DNA of 18,184 nt from JABWBR01 sp036741235. GTDB taxonomy: Bacteria; Bacteroidota; Bacteroidia; Chitinophagales; Saprospiraceae. The first letter of the stretch is position 1; each line of letters begins with the position of its first letter. Below are positions 1 to 7,552 of the stretch, piece after piece. The notes beneath the pieces were generated by a model that ran no database searches, was not told the origin of the DNA, and saw nothing but the letters and a program-made list of their open reading frames with translations. The translations under genes were made by a program, and so were the position numbers. The DNA is taken from positions 1-18,184 of the forward strand of contig DAINSQ010000100.1 of NCBI GenBank assembly GCA_036741235.1, read 5' to 3'.

Positions 1-1375
1 CATCGCCGAAATCCCAATACCACTGCGTAGCGAAAAACGAACCGTCGAAAAACTCGACGGCCAGAGCCGCGCTGTCAGCAGTGTACTCAAAAGCGGTTAC
101 TGGCACTGGATTGTCAATACCCAGGGTATCGCAGGAGCTGCCGTCCATGGGCCCCAAGCCGTAGTAGGGGAAGTTGGGGATGGTTCGGAAGTTTAATGTT
201 GGAAGTACAAGCCCATTGAAAATAAACTCTGACTTATTCCCTTTCTTGTTAGGTTTTCGTATTACATGCAGAGAATCATTTGTACCACAAGTACCCGTTA
301 TTATTTCCCCATTGGGAGCAAGTTGGGAAAGAAAAAAACAAGTAATTGCATCGGGATGTTCTAGCATGCTTCCTATTGTAAATCTGGAAGCAGATATATT
401 TTCAGCTTCCAAATCGAATTGGTAGAAGTATTTGAATGAAGACACATACAAAAACCTGGAATTTTTAGAAAACGCTAAACCGCCCATGAGGGCCGTATCC
501 CGATAAGTAAACTGCACCGGGTTGCTGAAGGTACCTGTACAGCGGTCAAAATCGTATATGTCCACATACTGATCCTGTCCCAGGCGGTAAATATTGAGCC
601 GGGCGTATTTGGTACCGTCGGGAGAAAAAGCGGCCTGGCCCAGGCCGGATGGTATGGTATCCCCTATGGTTTGCAGGCCGTAGTTGAGGATGGTATCAGG
701 AGTGACAAGAAGTCGGTAGAATCCATCAGAATCATTTTCAGGCACAACTATCCACCAGTCGCGGCCGTTGGCATGGCGAACGGCTGTTAGTTTGCCATTA
801 TCCAGTGTGTCTTCAACCAGTACTTGATTTTTTTCCAGAACGATGCCAGCCCCATTATTGCCAGACATATTTATCCTGGAATAATACAATTTCAGTGACA
901 ACACCCTGTATCCATATAGATTTGTTGTATCTGATATGGTATCAATAGGCAAATGAAAAAGAAAATATTCATTAGTATCACTCGGATTCGGGATACTTAA
1001 CAATGTTTGAGGATAACGCACGCCATCTTCCGCCCAATCAGAGGAAAACGGCCCGGCATCAAGTTGCATCCCGTTCTCTATCGGTTCATGAAGGTAATTA
1101 GCCAAATAAATCCCGTTGCTATAAAACAACAGATTGCCCTGTGCGTCGCAGATGCTGGTTGCCGCTGCTTCAAAATTCATATCGCGGTATTCATAAGCTA
1201 CGGTTGGTGGCATAACGTTAAAGTCTATTCGTGTGCCGCCAAATGTTAATATTTGAGGGTTGCTGTCGTAGCCTAATAGCCAAATATAATCGCGTTTTTC
1301 ACGTTGAAAAACAGTTTGACCATGTAGCGCGATACCCCAAAATAGTATGAAAGCTATTATAAATAATCGAGACAT
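1..1375 (-). CDS. Exported PKD-domain protein, 3' end cut by window edge
   Basis: The minus strand is open from an ATG at 1375 to the left edge, about 458 codons with no stop. Residues 1-19 form a typical signal peptide (K/R-poor start MSRLF, hydrophobic core, cleavage probably at LHG-Q). The body looks like a beta-propeller: blade-like segments containing 'FSPDGTKYARL' near residue 250 and 'AFSKNSRFLYVSSF' near 301 resemble PD40/WD40-type repeats. The last visible residues, 'WYWDFGD', are the signature of a PKD domain that continues beyond the window. Proteins with this plan in Bacteroidota are normally secreted by T9SS and end in a sorting domain, which would lie outside the window. The gene follows the beta-helix T9SS gene on the same strand, separated by 62 bp containing a hairpin. 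Specific function is unknown. Confidence 0.85.
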   Translation of the reverse strand, partial: MSRLFIIAFILFWGIALHGQTVFQREKRDYIWLLGYDSNPQILTFGGTRIDFNVMPPTVAYEYRDMNFEAAATSICDAQGNLLFYSNGIYLANYLHEPIENGMQLDAGPFSSDWAEDGVRYPQTLLSIPNPSDTNEYFLFHLPIDTISDTTNLYGYRVLSLKLYYSRINMSGNNGAGIVLEKNQVLVEDTLDNGKLTAVRHANGRDWWIVVPENDSDGFYRLLVTPDTILNYGLQTIGDTIPSGLGQAAFSPDGTKYARLNIYRLGQDQYVDIYDFDRCTGTFSNPVQFTYRDTALMGGLAFSKNSRFLYVSSFKYFYQFDLEAENISASRFTIGSMLEHPDAITCFFLSQLAPNGEIITGTCGTNDSLHVIRKPNKKGNKSEFIFNGLVLPTLNFRTIPNFPYYGLGPMDGSSCDTLGIDNPVPVTAFEYTADSAALAVEFFDGSFFATQWYWDFGD

Positions 1376-1389
1376 AGGTTGTGGTTAAT

Positions 1390-1426
1390 ACAGCGCCGCT
1401 TTGCTTGATTGGCAAAGCAGCGCTGT
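1390..1426 (-). terminator. Hairpin between the two surface-protein genes
   Basis: Arms ACAGCGCCGCTTTGC (1390-1404) and GCAAAGCAGCGCTGT (1412-1426) form a 15-bp stem with a 7-nt loop. The single mismatch becomes a G-U wobble in minus-strand RNA. It lies just after the stop codon of the upstream beta-helix gene and 14 nt before the next start codon. The following U tract is weak, so it may act as an attenuator or RNA-stability element rather than a full terminator. Confidence 0.6.
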
Positions 1427-1437
1427 AGGTTTTTCAA

Positions 1438-4278
1438 TTATTTCATAATCACAACCTTCTTCAATTGCCGGCTGATACTCCACCCGTTCAATTCAAGTAG
1501 ATACATGCCACTATTTAGACCACTAATGTCAAAGGTAAGGTTTTGGCCCAAAGGCGCTTCCTCCGCTTGCTGTGTAAGTAATACCCGTCCGTGCATATCC
1601 AGCAAGGCAATAGTTACAGGGGTAGCATTTACAATTTCTATTTGCAAAACCTTCCTGGCAGGGTTGGGATATACTTTCCAGTCTAATGGGAGTGGGCTGG
1701 TTGCTACCGTCCTGCGTTCTTTCTCGGTGGAGGCAATATCAGTAACTTCAGCTTCTGCCAAAGCCTGATAACACCCGGGGTCCACCCTTAAAGAATCCGG
1801 GTAAGGCAGGTGCAGCAGGTGCCGGGCCTTGTATACCGGGCGGCCGTTGCTATAAGGGCACTGTTCGGCTATGCTGCCAAGCGCGCTTAACTGCACAGAA
1901 GAAAAGGTATCCATGCCGCTTGCCAGGGTCGATAAGTAAAGCGCATTTACATCGAGCTCATTTTGTGCATACCCTTTGGCGCTTTCAAGGCTTTCATTAT
2001 CCTCTGCCAGGTTTTCTGCCGCCGCGTATATTTCGGCTTTGATAAGCTGATCTAAGCTGTCAATATCTAAGAATAACAACCCCGCTTTTTCAAGCAGCGT
2101 ATCTCGCAAAGCCCATACGTCTTCTTCTGCTACTACCAGCATGCTGTCGAGGGCCGCCAATCGCTGAACCAAGCTGTCGCGGTCGTGGCTCAGCGCTACT
2201 ACTTGCTGTTGTTCCGTCTCGCTTTGCCCAAAAAGATGTTGTTTGCCGGCCTCGATTTCATACAAAAGCCCAAGCAGGCTGTCGCTCTGGCTCACATAGA
2301 AACTGTCCACGACTAAGGTATCGGTTTCGCCGCCTTGCAGGACCACTTTTCTGTAGAGTTGCTGCCGGGCGCCCCACCGGCGGGCCTCCTCGTAGTCGCC
2401 CGTCGGCGCCGTGCCCAAGGCCACCGGTATGTCTATTTCCCTTATTTTTTCTCTTTCATCGCCGATGAGTTGGTCTTCGCAGTCCCAAGGACTACCGAAA
2501 GTTTCCGGAAACCACGCATTGATGAAGGATCCAAGTTGAGCCGGCGGCAAATTCGGAAACGCAAAACCCGGCGGGTAATACGCGCTTTGGTCGTCGTGTA
2601 CTTCGTAACGTTGTATATCTAAATTGTCTAAAGCATCGGGGTTATCCTCCATATCATTCCTCGCCGCCGCGCCTGAGTAGGTGCCCGACAGCCATTGATT
2701 GCCCCGGTGCAGTTGGGCATTGATATCCAGCAGGCTGCCGTAGTGCAGGCCGTAGGCAAACGGCGGCTCGAAGATATTGCCCCGGATGTCCGTATCGGTG
2801 CAGGTGCCGTTCAGGTGCATGCCCGTGTGCAGGCTGTGCAGCGTGTTGCAACTGTAGGCCATGCCCGTGCTGCTCAGCACATCGATACCCGTGCCGCTGT
2901 CTGTGCCCGCGCCTTCTATGGTGTTGAGTTCTATGGTGCTGTTCAGCGCGTCGCGAGCGGCAATGCCGTACAGGCTTGAAGTGCTGTGGTTGAGCGTGAT
3001 TTCATTATCTGAAACCACATAGCCGTTCGCCGAACCCAGATAGATACCCATATCATATCCGTAGGTCTGTACGATATTGCGGGGGCCGATAGTCGCCTGG
3101 TTCTGCGCTATGCCCTGCTCCGACACCATGATACCGATGGCCTTCGACAAAGGCGAGGCGCTGCCGGCGTGGATGGTGTTGTGGTGCAGGGAGATCAGCG
3201 CCGCCGGGTCGTTGTGCAGTAAGAGTATACCCCGCGAGGCACAGGCAATATAATTATAACTCATCTCGATAGTGCGCTGCTGCGCAAGCCTCACTTGTAC
3301 ACCCCGGGCTACGTCGGTCATTCGCGACTGGTTCACCTTGGTATCCGTGCCTTGCGCCCATACGGCGTCGGTGCAATACTCAAAAGCGGTTTGTCCGCTC
3401 GCGCCAAAGCCCAACACCGTAAGCGGATGCGCCGCCCCGCCCTCGTGCCGGATGCCGAAGCCGGTGAATGGATAAGTCGGCTCGGAAGACGTTATTTCAA
3501 TACCCAAAAACCGGCTGCGCTCTACAAATAGCGGCGTATTTTTGGTCACAATGCCGTTTCGCAGGTTTTCAAACACATTCTCCGGCGCGCCGGCTACGCC
3601 GATGTGCAGGAGATCGTAGCGGTCAACTAACTCAATTCCCGCAAAACTGCGCAGGCCGGGGGCGGGTGTCTGACCCGTATAGGCAGGCAGCAGGTCGTCG
3701 TCGGTAGCAAAGGTATTGTCGTAGAAGGGGTCCATTTCAAACACGTAAGGCCCTTCAAAATACAGGCCTACGTAATTGTCTATGAACGTAGAAGAAGAAA
3801 TATCCACCCGCGATTTGTCGAGCGGCCTTACGGCATACCGGGCGTCTTCGATCCAGGCCTGCTTGGCAATAAAATGGCCGTCGGTTTGCACAGTGATGCC
3901 CTTCCACATGTATTCGCAGCCATGTACCCGCTGCACGGAATTCATCCCCGACAGGGAGAATTTGCTATGCGGCGCCACAACAATCTCGGCACCTTCTTCC
4001 ATCAGTACTTCGCTTTCGTTGATTTCATAATCCTCATCTACAATCAATTGCCCCCGGATGATCACACAGGCATCGGTGAGGAAGTCGTCGGGCAACAGGT
4101 TGATCACATCGGTGAAAAACGACAGGTTCATGGCGCTTTGAGGGGGGGTGAAAGCCCCGACATCCAAGACAAAAGCATCCTCGCATTCGCCATAATCGGC
4201 GCTGCCCGTACCAGAGCCCAATGCCAGGTCTTGCCAGGCCGCGCAGGCTACATTGAATAAACTGCTGGTCATAGGCAT
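1438..4278 (-). CDS. T9SS-sorted beta-helix surface protein (signal peptide out of frame)
   Basis: This 946-residue open frame encodes a probable cell-surface protein. Residues about 85-555 read as a right-handed parallel beta-helix, with repeated short 'N-x-I/V' and 'S-x-F-x-x-N' rungs, for example 'STFIDNYVGLYFEG'. A helical, coiled-coil-prone section follows at about 640-790, containing several 'DSL' heptad-like steps. The last about 80 residues are a T9SS type A sorting domain: 'YPNPARK', then 'LLDMHGRVLLTQ', 'ISGLNSGMYLLEL' and a basic terminus. T9SS cargo needs an N-terminal Sec signal peptide, but this frame starts at MPMTSSLFN with none. A fitting signal peptide lies directly upstream in another frame (4286-4393), separated by a run of seven C. 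Removing one C would join them. The frame is otherwise intact. Ligand or role is unknown. Confidence 0.85.
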   Translation of the reverse strand: MPMTSSLFNVACAAWQDLALGSGTGSADYGECEDAFVLDVGAFTPPQSAMNLSFFTDVINLLPDDFLTDACVIIRGQLIVDEDYEINESEVLMEEGAEIVVAPHSKFSLSGMNSVQRVHGCEYMWKGITVQTDGHFIAKQAWIEDARYAVRPLDKSRVDISSSTFIDNYVGLYFEGPYVFEMDPFYDNTFATDDDLLPAYTGQTPAPGLRSFAGIELVDRYDLLHIGVAGAPENVFENLRNGIVTKNTPLFVERSRFLGIEITSSEPTYPFTGFGIRHEGGAAHPLTVLGFGASGQTAFEYCTDAVWAQGTDTKVNQSRMTDVARGVQVRLAQQRTIEMSYNYIACASRGILLLHNDPAALISLHHNTIHAGSASPLSKAIGIMVSEQGIAQNQATIGPRNIVQTYGYDMGIYLGSANGYVVSDNEITLNHSTSSLYGIAARDALNSTIELNTIEGAGTDSGTGIDVLSSTGMAYSCNTLHSLHTGMHLNGTCTDTDIRGNIFEPPFAYGLHYGSLLDINAQLHRGNQWLSGTYSGAAARNDMEDNPDALDNLDIQRYEVHDDQSAYYPPGFAFPNLPPAQLGSFINAWFPETFGSPWDCEDQLIGDEREKIREIDIPVALGTAPTGDYEEARRWGARQQLYRKVVLQGGETDTLVVDSFYVSQSDSLLGLLYEIEAGKQHLFGQSETEQQQVVALSHDRDSLVQRLAALDSMLVVAEEDVWALRDTLLEKAGLLFLDIDSLDQLIKAEIYAAAENLAEDNESLESAKGYAQNELDVNALYLSTLASGMDTFSSVQLSALGSIAEQCPYSNGRPVYKARHLLHLPYPDSLRVDPGCYQALAEAEVTDIASTEKERRTVATSPLPLDWKVYPNPARKVLQIEIVNATPVTIALLDMHGRVLLTQQAEEAPLGQNLTFDISGLNSGMYLLELNGWSISRQLKKVVIMK

Positions 4279-4285
4279 GATAGGT

Positions 4286-4393
4286 TTAATTGATGGCGGG
4301 GGGGTAATTCAAGTAGTTGATTATCAAGTTATTGCCAAGTGAAACTACAGCAATAACACCAACTGAAACGACAAATAAGATGAGGTTTTTCAT
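4286..4393 (-). pseudogene. Detached signal peptide of the beta-helix T9SS protein
   Basis: An ATG at 4393 opens a 35-residue frame beginning MKNLILFVVSVGVIAVVSLG, a basic residue followed by a long hydrophobic core, as in a Sec signal peptide. It ends at a TAA at 4288-4286, seven bases before the ATG of the long T9SS frame. The minus strand reads a seven-C run at 4304-4298. With six C the reading would pass from 'NYPP' straight into 'PSIKPIMPMTSS' and the 946-residue protein, with no stop. I therefore read this as the true 5' end of that gene, split by a one-base indel. A free-standing 35-residue membrane peptide is the less likely alternative. A longer upstream extension of the frame to 4564 looks non-coding. 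Confidence 0.6.
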
Positions 4394-4630
4394 GATACCA
4401 ACTATTTTATGGATAAATAATTCAACGCCGCAACTCCATCGGAGCGCAACGCCGGCACTATATTTTCTGATAATAAAGCATAAACACAAGCCCGACACCT
4501 GTAGACTTGTAGGTCCACTTTCCAACTGATAGAGCAAGGTAATAAAATAAATCAAACAAACCAAATACGCACGTCAATTTGTCAGTAGATTGCAAGCTAG
4601 TGCTATTTCGTTAAGGTTGGGAATACGAAT
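4394..4630. other. Divergent intergenic region, AT-rich
   Basis: This is 237 bp between the signal-peptide start on the minus strand and the beta-barrel start on the plus strand. It is AT-rich compared with most of the window. I see no RNA gene, convincing repeat or clear TAnnTTTG promoter element. Short open frames on both strands here have no recognisable protein character. Confidence 0.5.
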
Positions 4631-5133
4631 ATGCGAACTCATGTATGGCTACTCTTATTGTTCTGCTATTCTCATTGCAGCGTAGCTCAATCCGGTTTTC
4701 AAGAAGGACAACTTCGCATTGGAGTAGTAAAATCAAAAATTGTAAATTGGAAATCATAGGAAAAGGTAGTAATGTCCTATATGGTGAAAGAGTAGATTTT
4801 CAATATTTGTCTGCACGAATATCCCCTCAGTGGAATTATAAAAATATTTATTTTTCAACAGGCATTTATGCCGGCTATCTCTATTCAGTTGAAAGTAATA
4901 CACCTTCAGCTTCGCGTTTTATCACAATCGAAAAAATAAAAAACCTGGATTTCGGGATTTGCATAGGCCCTGGGTATCGTTTGTTTCGATTTCTAAATAT
5001 CGGTATGCTATATGATATTGGTTTAGCTAATATTTATAGTAATAAAACCTATGGAGCTAACGGCTCTGTTGCTAAAATTCGCTATAGTAACCGCAATTGG
5101 CTTTTTTATACGGGAGCAACCTATAAATTTTGA
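4631..5133 (+). pseudogene. Outer-membrane beta-barrel-like protein, split by a frameshift
   Basis: Two overlapping frames make one plausible gene. The frame starting at ATG 4631 gives MRTHVWLLLLFCYSHCSVAQ, a good signal peptide, then 'SGFQEGQLRIGVVKSK', and stops at 4757-4759. The body is in the next frame and runs to 5133. It contains alternating hydrophobic/aromatic strands ('NIYFSTGIYAGYLYS', 'LDFGICIGPGYRLF', 'LNIGMLYDIGLANIY') and ends 'WLFYTGATYKF', with the terminal Phe typical of outer-membrane barrels. In the body frame the upstream residues (MATLIVLLFSLQRSS) look like shadow translation. One missing base near the A-rich stretch around 4730-4745 explains the break. The full product would be about 167 residues, short for a barrel. 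Base composition is distinctly more AT-rich than the neighbours, which may indicate acquisition or weak selection. Confidence 0.6.
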
Positions 5134-5184
5134 TTTACCTCACTCATATCTCTCCCTCCCTCACTCTCACCCTCTCACACTCTC
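5134..5184. repeat. Pyrimidine-rich low-complexity spacer
   Basis: This is a short spacer between convergent genes. The plus strand is almost entirely C and T around 5146-5185, built of loose CTCTCAC/CTCCCTC units. It recalls the CCTTGTCA array upstream of gpmI in style but not in unit. I see no stem-loop terminator here. Confidence 0.5.
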
Positions 5185-7284
5185 CTAATACGCTCCATAA
5201 TACCGCCGCATAAACCACTCCGCCGACAGCAGGGCCAGCAATAGGAAAAAGATCCATTTCAGGTTGATGACCGGGCGGGTTTGTACGGTGGAGTAGATCA
5301 CCGGTTTGACCGTTTCTTTTGCCTTGATCAGATCGGCGATGGAAGCCATTTGTTCGGGGTACACCATCTCGCCGCCGTATTTGGCGCTGAGTTGCTGCAG
5401 GGTATTGTGGTCGGCGGTGGTCTCGTACAATTCCAATTGGATGGGCTGTACGCTGAACTGGCCGGTGTAGCTCAGGTTCTGGTTGTTGTACGATACCGCG
5501 GCGCGGAAGGTGTAATTGCCTACCGGTAAAATACCGGCGTTGAGGGTATAGGCTTTGTCGGTTTTATCAAAAGTAAAATTATACTCTTTGCCCTGGCTGC
5601 CGGCGATCACAATCGTCGCATCGGGGTCGTTGACGAGCTGGTAGTTGTCGTTGTACAATTCGGCGTCGAGCTGGATGGGTTCGTTTTCATTAAAAATATT
5701 CTTGCTCATATTGACGCGAAACTTGCGCTTATCGTCTTTGAGCCCGACGTACTGCACGGTTTTTCCCAACAACTCGTCAAATAGGTCGTGGTTCTGGTGC
5801 TGCAGGTAATCAAACAAGCGCCAGCGCCAGAGGCCTTCGGCGCAGAGTACGGCGGTGCGCACGTCGTTGGGCGAGCCCAAAACGAGGAGCGGATATTGGG
5901 TATCTATTTTGCCGATGCGCTGGTAGAGCAGCACCTGGCCTTGGCCGGTAGGCGCAAATTCGCCGAAAGGCGCCGTCAGCGGCGGAAAAGCCTGGAGGTC
6001 GTTGGCGATGCGTTCGTCGAGGGTAAACAGGCTAAAGCCCGGCGACAGCCTGGCCTGCACGTCGTTGGTGCTGGGCCCGCTCGACCGGATGTTGATGAGC
6101 GATTGCACCTCGCTGAGGCGGCTGAGGTTGGTTTGCGGGCCTACGATATAAAAAGTGGGGATTTTGCGGGCACGAATGGTGTTGAGCACCGCCGAAACGT
6201 CGTTGCGCAGGCTGGGCAGTTGGTGCAGGATGATCAGGTCGTATTTGGCGGCGTCTTCCGTAAACTGTCCGGCGTTAGCCACCGTAATCTGGTAGTTTTT
6301 GTTGGTCGAAAGGCTTTGCCGCAGGGCCGTCACATCAGGGTGGGGGGCGTTGGCCAGTATGAGGATTTTCTGGCGCGCGTCGAGTACGTCGATGAAAATT
6401 TCTTTGCTGTTATTGGCCGCAGTAGCCTCGCCGCTGAGTTGCCCCAGCGAAATGCGGAAGCGCTGCACGCCGCTGGGCGTTGCATCGAGGATGACTTCGC
6501 GGGTTGCAAAAAAGTCGTTGCTGTTGATAGCCACTGGTGAAGATTGCAGCAGCCGGGTATTGTTGTTTTCTACTTTATAAACGCTTAGCGTGGTATTGCT
6601 GCCTGCGCAGTTTTGCGCGGCAATATCGACCTGCACCGTAAACTTGTCGTCGAGGTAGGCAATGCGGTTGTGGTAGGCGCGCTTAAGCACCAGATCGCGC
6701 TTGGCGGTCGTATCCCCCAATGCAACGGTATACACCGGCGCCGTCAGCCTGGATGAAGCATAAAGCGGGTTGCTGCCTTCGTTGTAGATGCCGTCGGTGG
6801 CCAATACGATGGCGCCCAGGTTCTGGCTGCCGTACAGGTCGTAGACATTCGTCAACAGCTTTGAGATATTCGATATTTTATCGTTAAATGCCGTGTCGAT
6901 GCCTTCGCGTACCTCGCTGCCGAAAGAATAGGGTTTCACCTCAAAATCGTCCTTCAATGCGTCCTGGAGTTCGTCCAACTGCTTGTTGTAAGCAGCGCGC
7001 CGGCTTGCGTTCATGGTAGTACCCACCGACTCCGAAACGTCCTGGGCCACTACCACAACCGGTTTCTGGGTTTCTACCAGCAGCGAGCGCAACAGGGGCG
7101 ACAGCAGCAGCAGGCTGAGCAGGGTGACCAGCACAAAGCGCAGCACGGCCATGATGCGAACCAGGTAGCGCGGCTGGTCTTTGAAGGTTTTATCGCGATA
7201 ATACAAAACCGCTGCATAGGCCAATCCCAATGCTACACACGCTAAAGCCCACCAGGCCGGATATTGAAAGATGAGATTCTTCAT
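5185..7284 (-). CDS. Membrane-anchored VWA-domain protein
   Basis: This 699-residue protein has two N-terminal membrane segments (about 10-28 and 44-67), then a von Willebrand A domain with MIDAS elements: D82-x-S84-x-S86 in 'QDVSESVG' and 'TDG' at 163-165. A middle section (about 300-490) has alternating alpha/beta character with 'KILILANAPHPDVTAL' and 'YDLIILHQLP', similar to the glutamine-amidotransferase-like fold found in related VWA membrane proteins. An Ig-like stretch follows. A C-terminal membrane helix ('WIFFLLLALLSAEWF') ends in RRYYGAY. The layout (helices, large periplasmic domain, C-terminal helix) resembles BatA/BatB relatives and larger Bacteroidota VWA proteins. A partner is expected but not visible next to it. 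A TATATTTG -7 element sits at 7314-7307, 22 nt before the ATG. Confidence 0.9.
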   Translation of the reverse strand: MKNLIFQYPAWWALACVALGLAYAAVLYYRDKTFKDQPRYLVRIMAVLRFVLVTLLSLLLLSPLLRSLLVETQKPVVVVAQDVSESVGTTMNASRRAAYNKQLDELQDALKDDFEVKPYSFGSEVREGIDTAFNDKISNISKLLTNVYDLYGSQNLGAIVLATDGIYNEGSNPLYASSRLTAPVYTVALGDTTAKRDLVLKRAYHNRIAYLDDKFTVQVDIAAQNCAGSNTTLSVYKVENNNTRLLQSSPVAINSNDFFATREVILDATPSGVQRFRISLGQLSGEATAANNSKEIFIDVLDARQKILILANAPHPDVTALRQSLSTNKNYQITVANAGQFTEDAAKYDLIILHQLPSLRNDVSAVLNTIRARKIPTFYIVGPQTNLSRLSEVQSLINIRSSGPSTNDVQARLSPGFSLFTLDERIANDLQAFPPLTAPFGEFAPTGQGQVLLYQRIGKIDTQYPLLVLGSPNDVRTAVLCAEGLWRWRLFDYLQHQNHDLFDELLGKTVQYVGLKDDKRKFRVNMSKNIFNENEPIQLDAELYNDNYQLVNDPDATIVIAGSQGKEYNFTFDKTDKAYTLNAGILPVGNYTFRAAVSYNNQNLSYTGQFSVQPIQLELYETTADHNTLQQLSAKYGGEMVYPEQMASIADLIKAKETVKPVIYSTVQTRPVINLKWIFFLLLALLSAEWFMRRYYGAY

Positions 7285-7306
7285 TAGTGTTTATATGTCA
7301 ACCGGG

Positions 7307-7314
7307 CAAATATA
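7307..7314 (-). promoter_or_regulatory. -7 promoter element (TATATTTG) of the VWA gene
   Basis: On the minus strand this reads TATATTTG, an exact match to the Bacteroidota -7 consensus TAnnTTTG. It lies 22 nt upstream of the VWA start codon at 7284. I do not see a convincing -33 TTTG partner. Confidence 0.5.
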
Positions 7315-7438
7315 CCACTAGCCATCGGCATCCCGAACAGAGAGGGGGGGTGACGTTGTTACAATTATGTTAAAAGAACGTTCCAGCAATGCATTTGTTG
7401 TAATTTGCGTTGTTTTGGAGTGACTGAGTTTTTTTAAA

Positions 7439-7525
7439 CCACAGAGTTAAACGGAGTAAAACGGAGTGACACAGAGTTTTCATTTCACTCTGTGGGACTC
7501 TGTGAAACTCCGTTTAACTCTGTGG
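7439..7525. repeat. 87-bp imperfect palindrome with nested ACTCTGTG motifs
   Basis: Outer arms CCACAGAGTTAAACGGAGT (7439-7457) and ACTCCGTTTAACTCTGTGG (7507-7525) are perfect 19-bp reverse complements. Inside, CACAGAGT at 7470-7477 pairs with ACTCTGTG at 7487-7494, and a second ACTCTGTG is at 7497-7504. ACGGAGT occurs twice on the left (7451-7457 and 7461-7467). The structure is therefore a nested hairpin made from two short words (CACAGAGT and ACGGAGT). It lies between divergent genes and 28 bp before the next start codon, so it may be transcribed in that gene's leader. It contains no open frame. It resembles dispersed palindromic repeat elements rather than a terminator. Confidence 0.85.
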
Positions 7526-7552
7526 TAAAGAAAACGTGTAAAAGATTCTAAT

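Noticed and set aside
4394..4564. Upstream part of the minus-strand frame before the signal peptide (MVCLIYFITLL...)
   Set aside because: There is no family resemblance and the ATG at 4393 gives a standard signal peptide start. The upstream part looks like read-through of intergenic DNA.
5788..6540. Plus-strand open frame of 250 codons inside the VWA gene
   Set aside because: It is antisense to a well-supported gene, lacks recognisable motifs and reflects the codon bias of the true frame. The same applies to the long antisense frames at 8959-9870 and 16871-17755.
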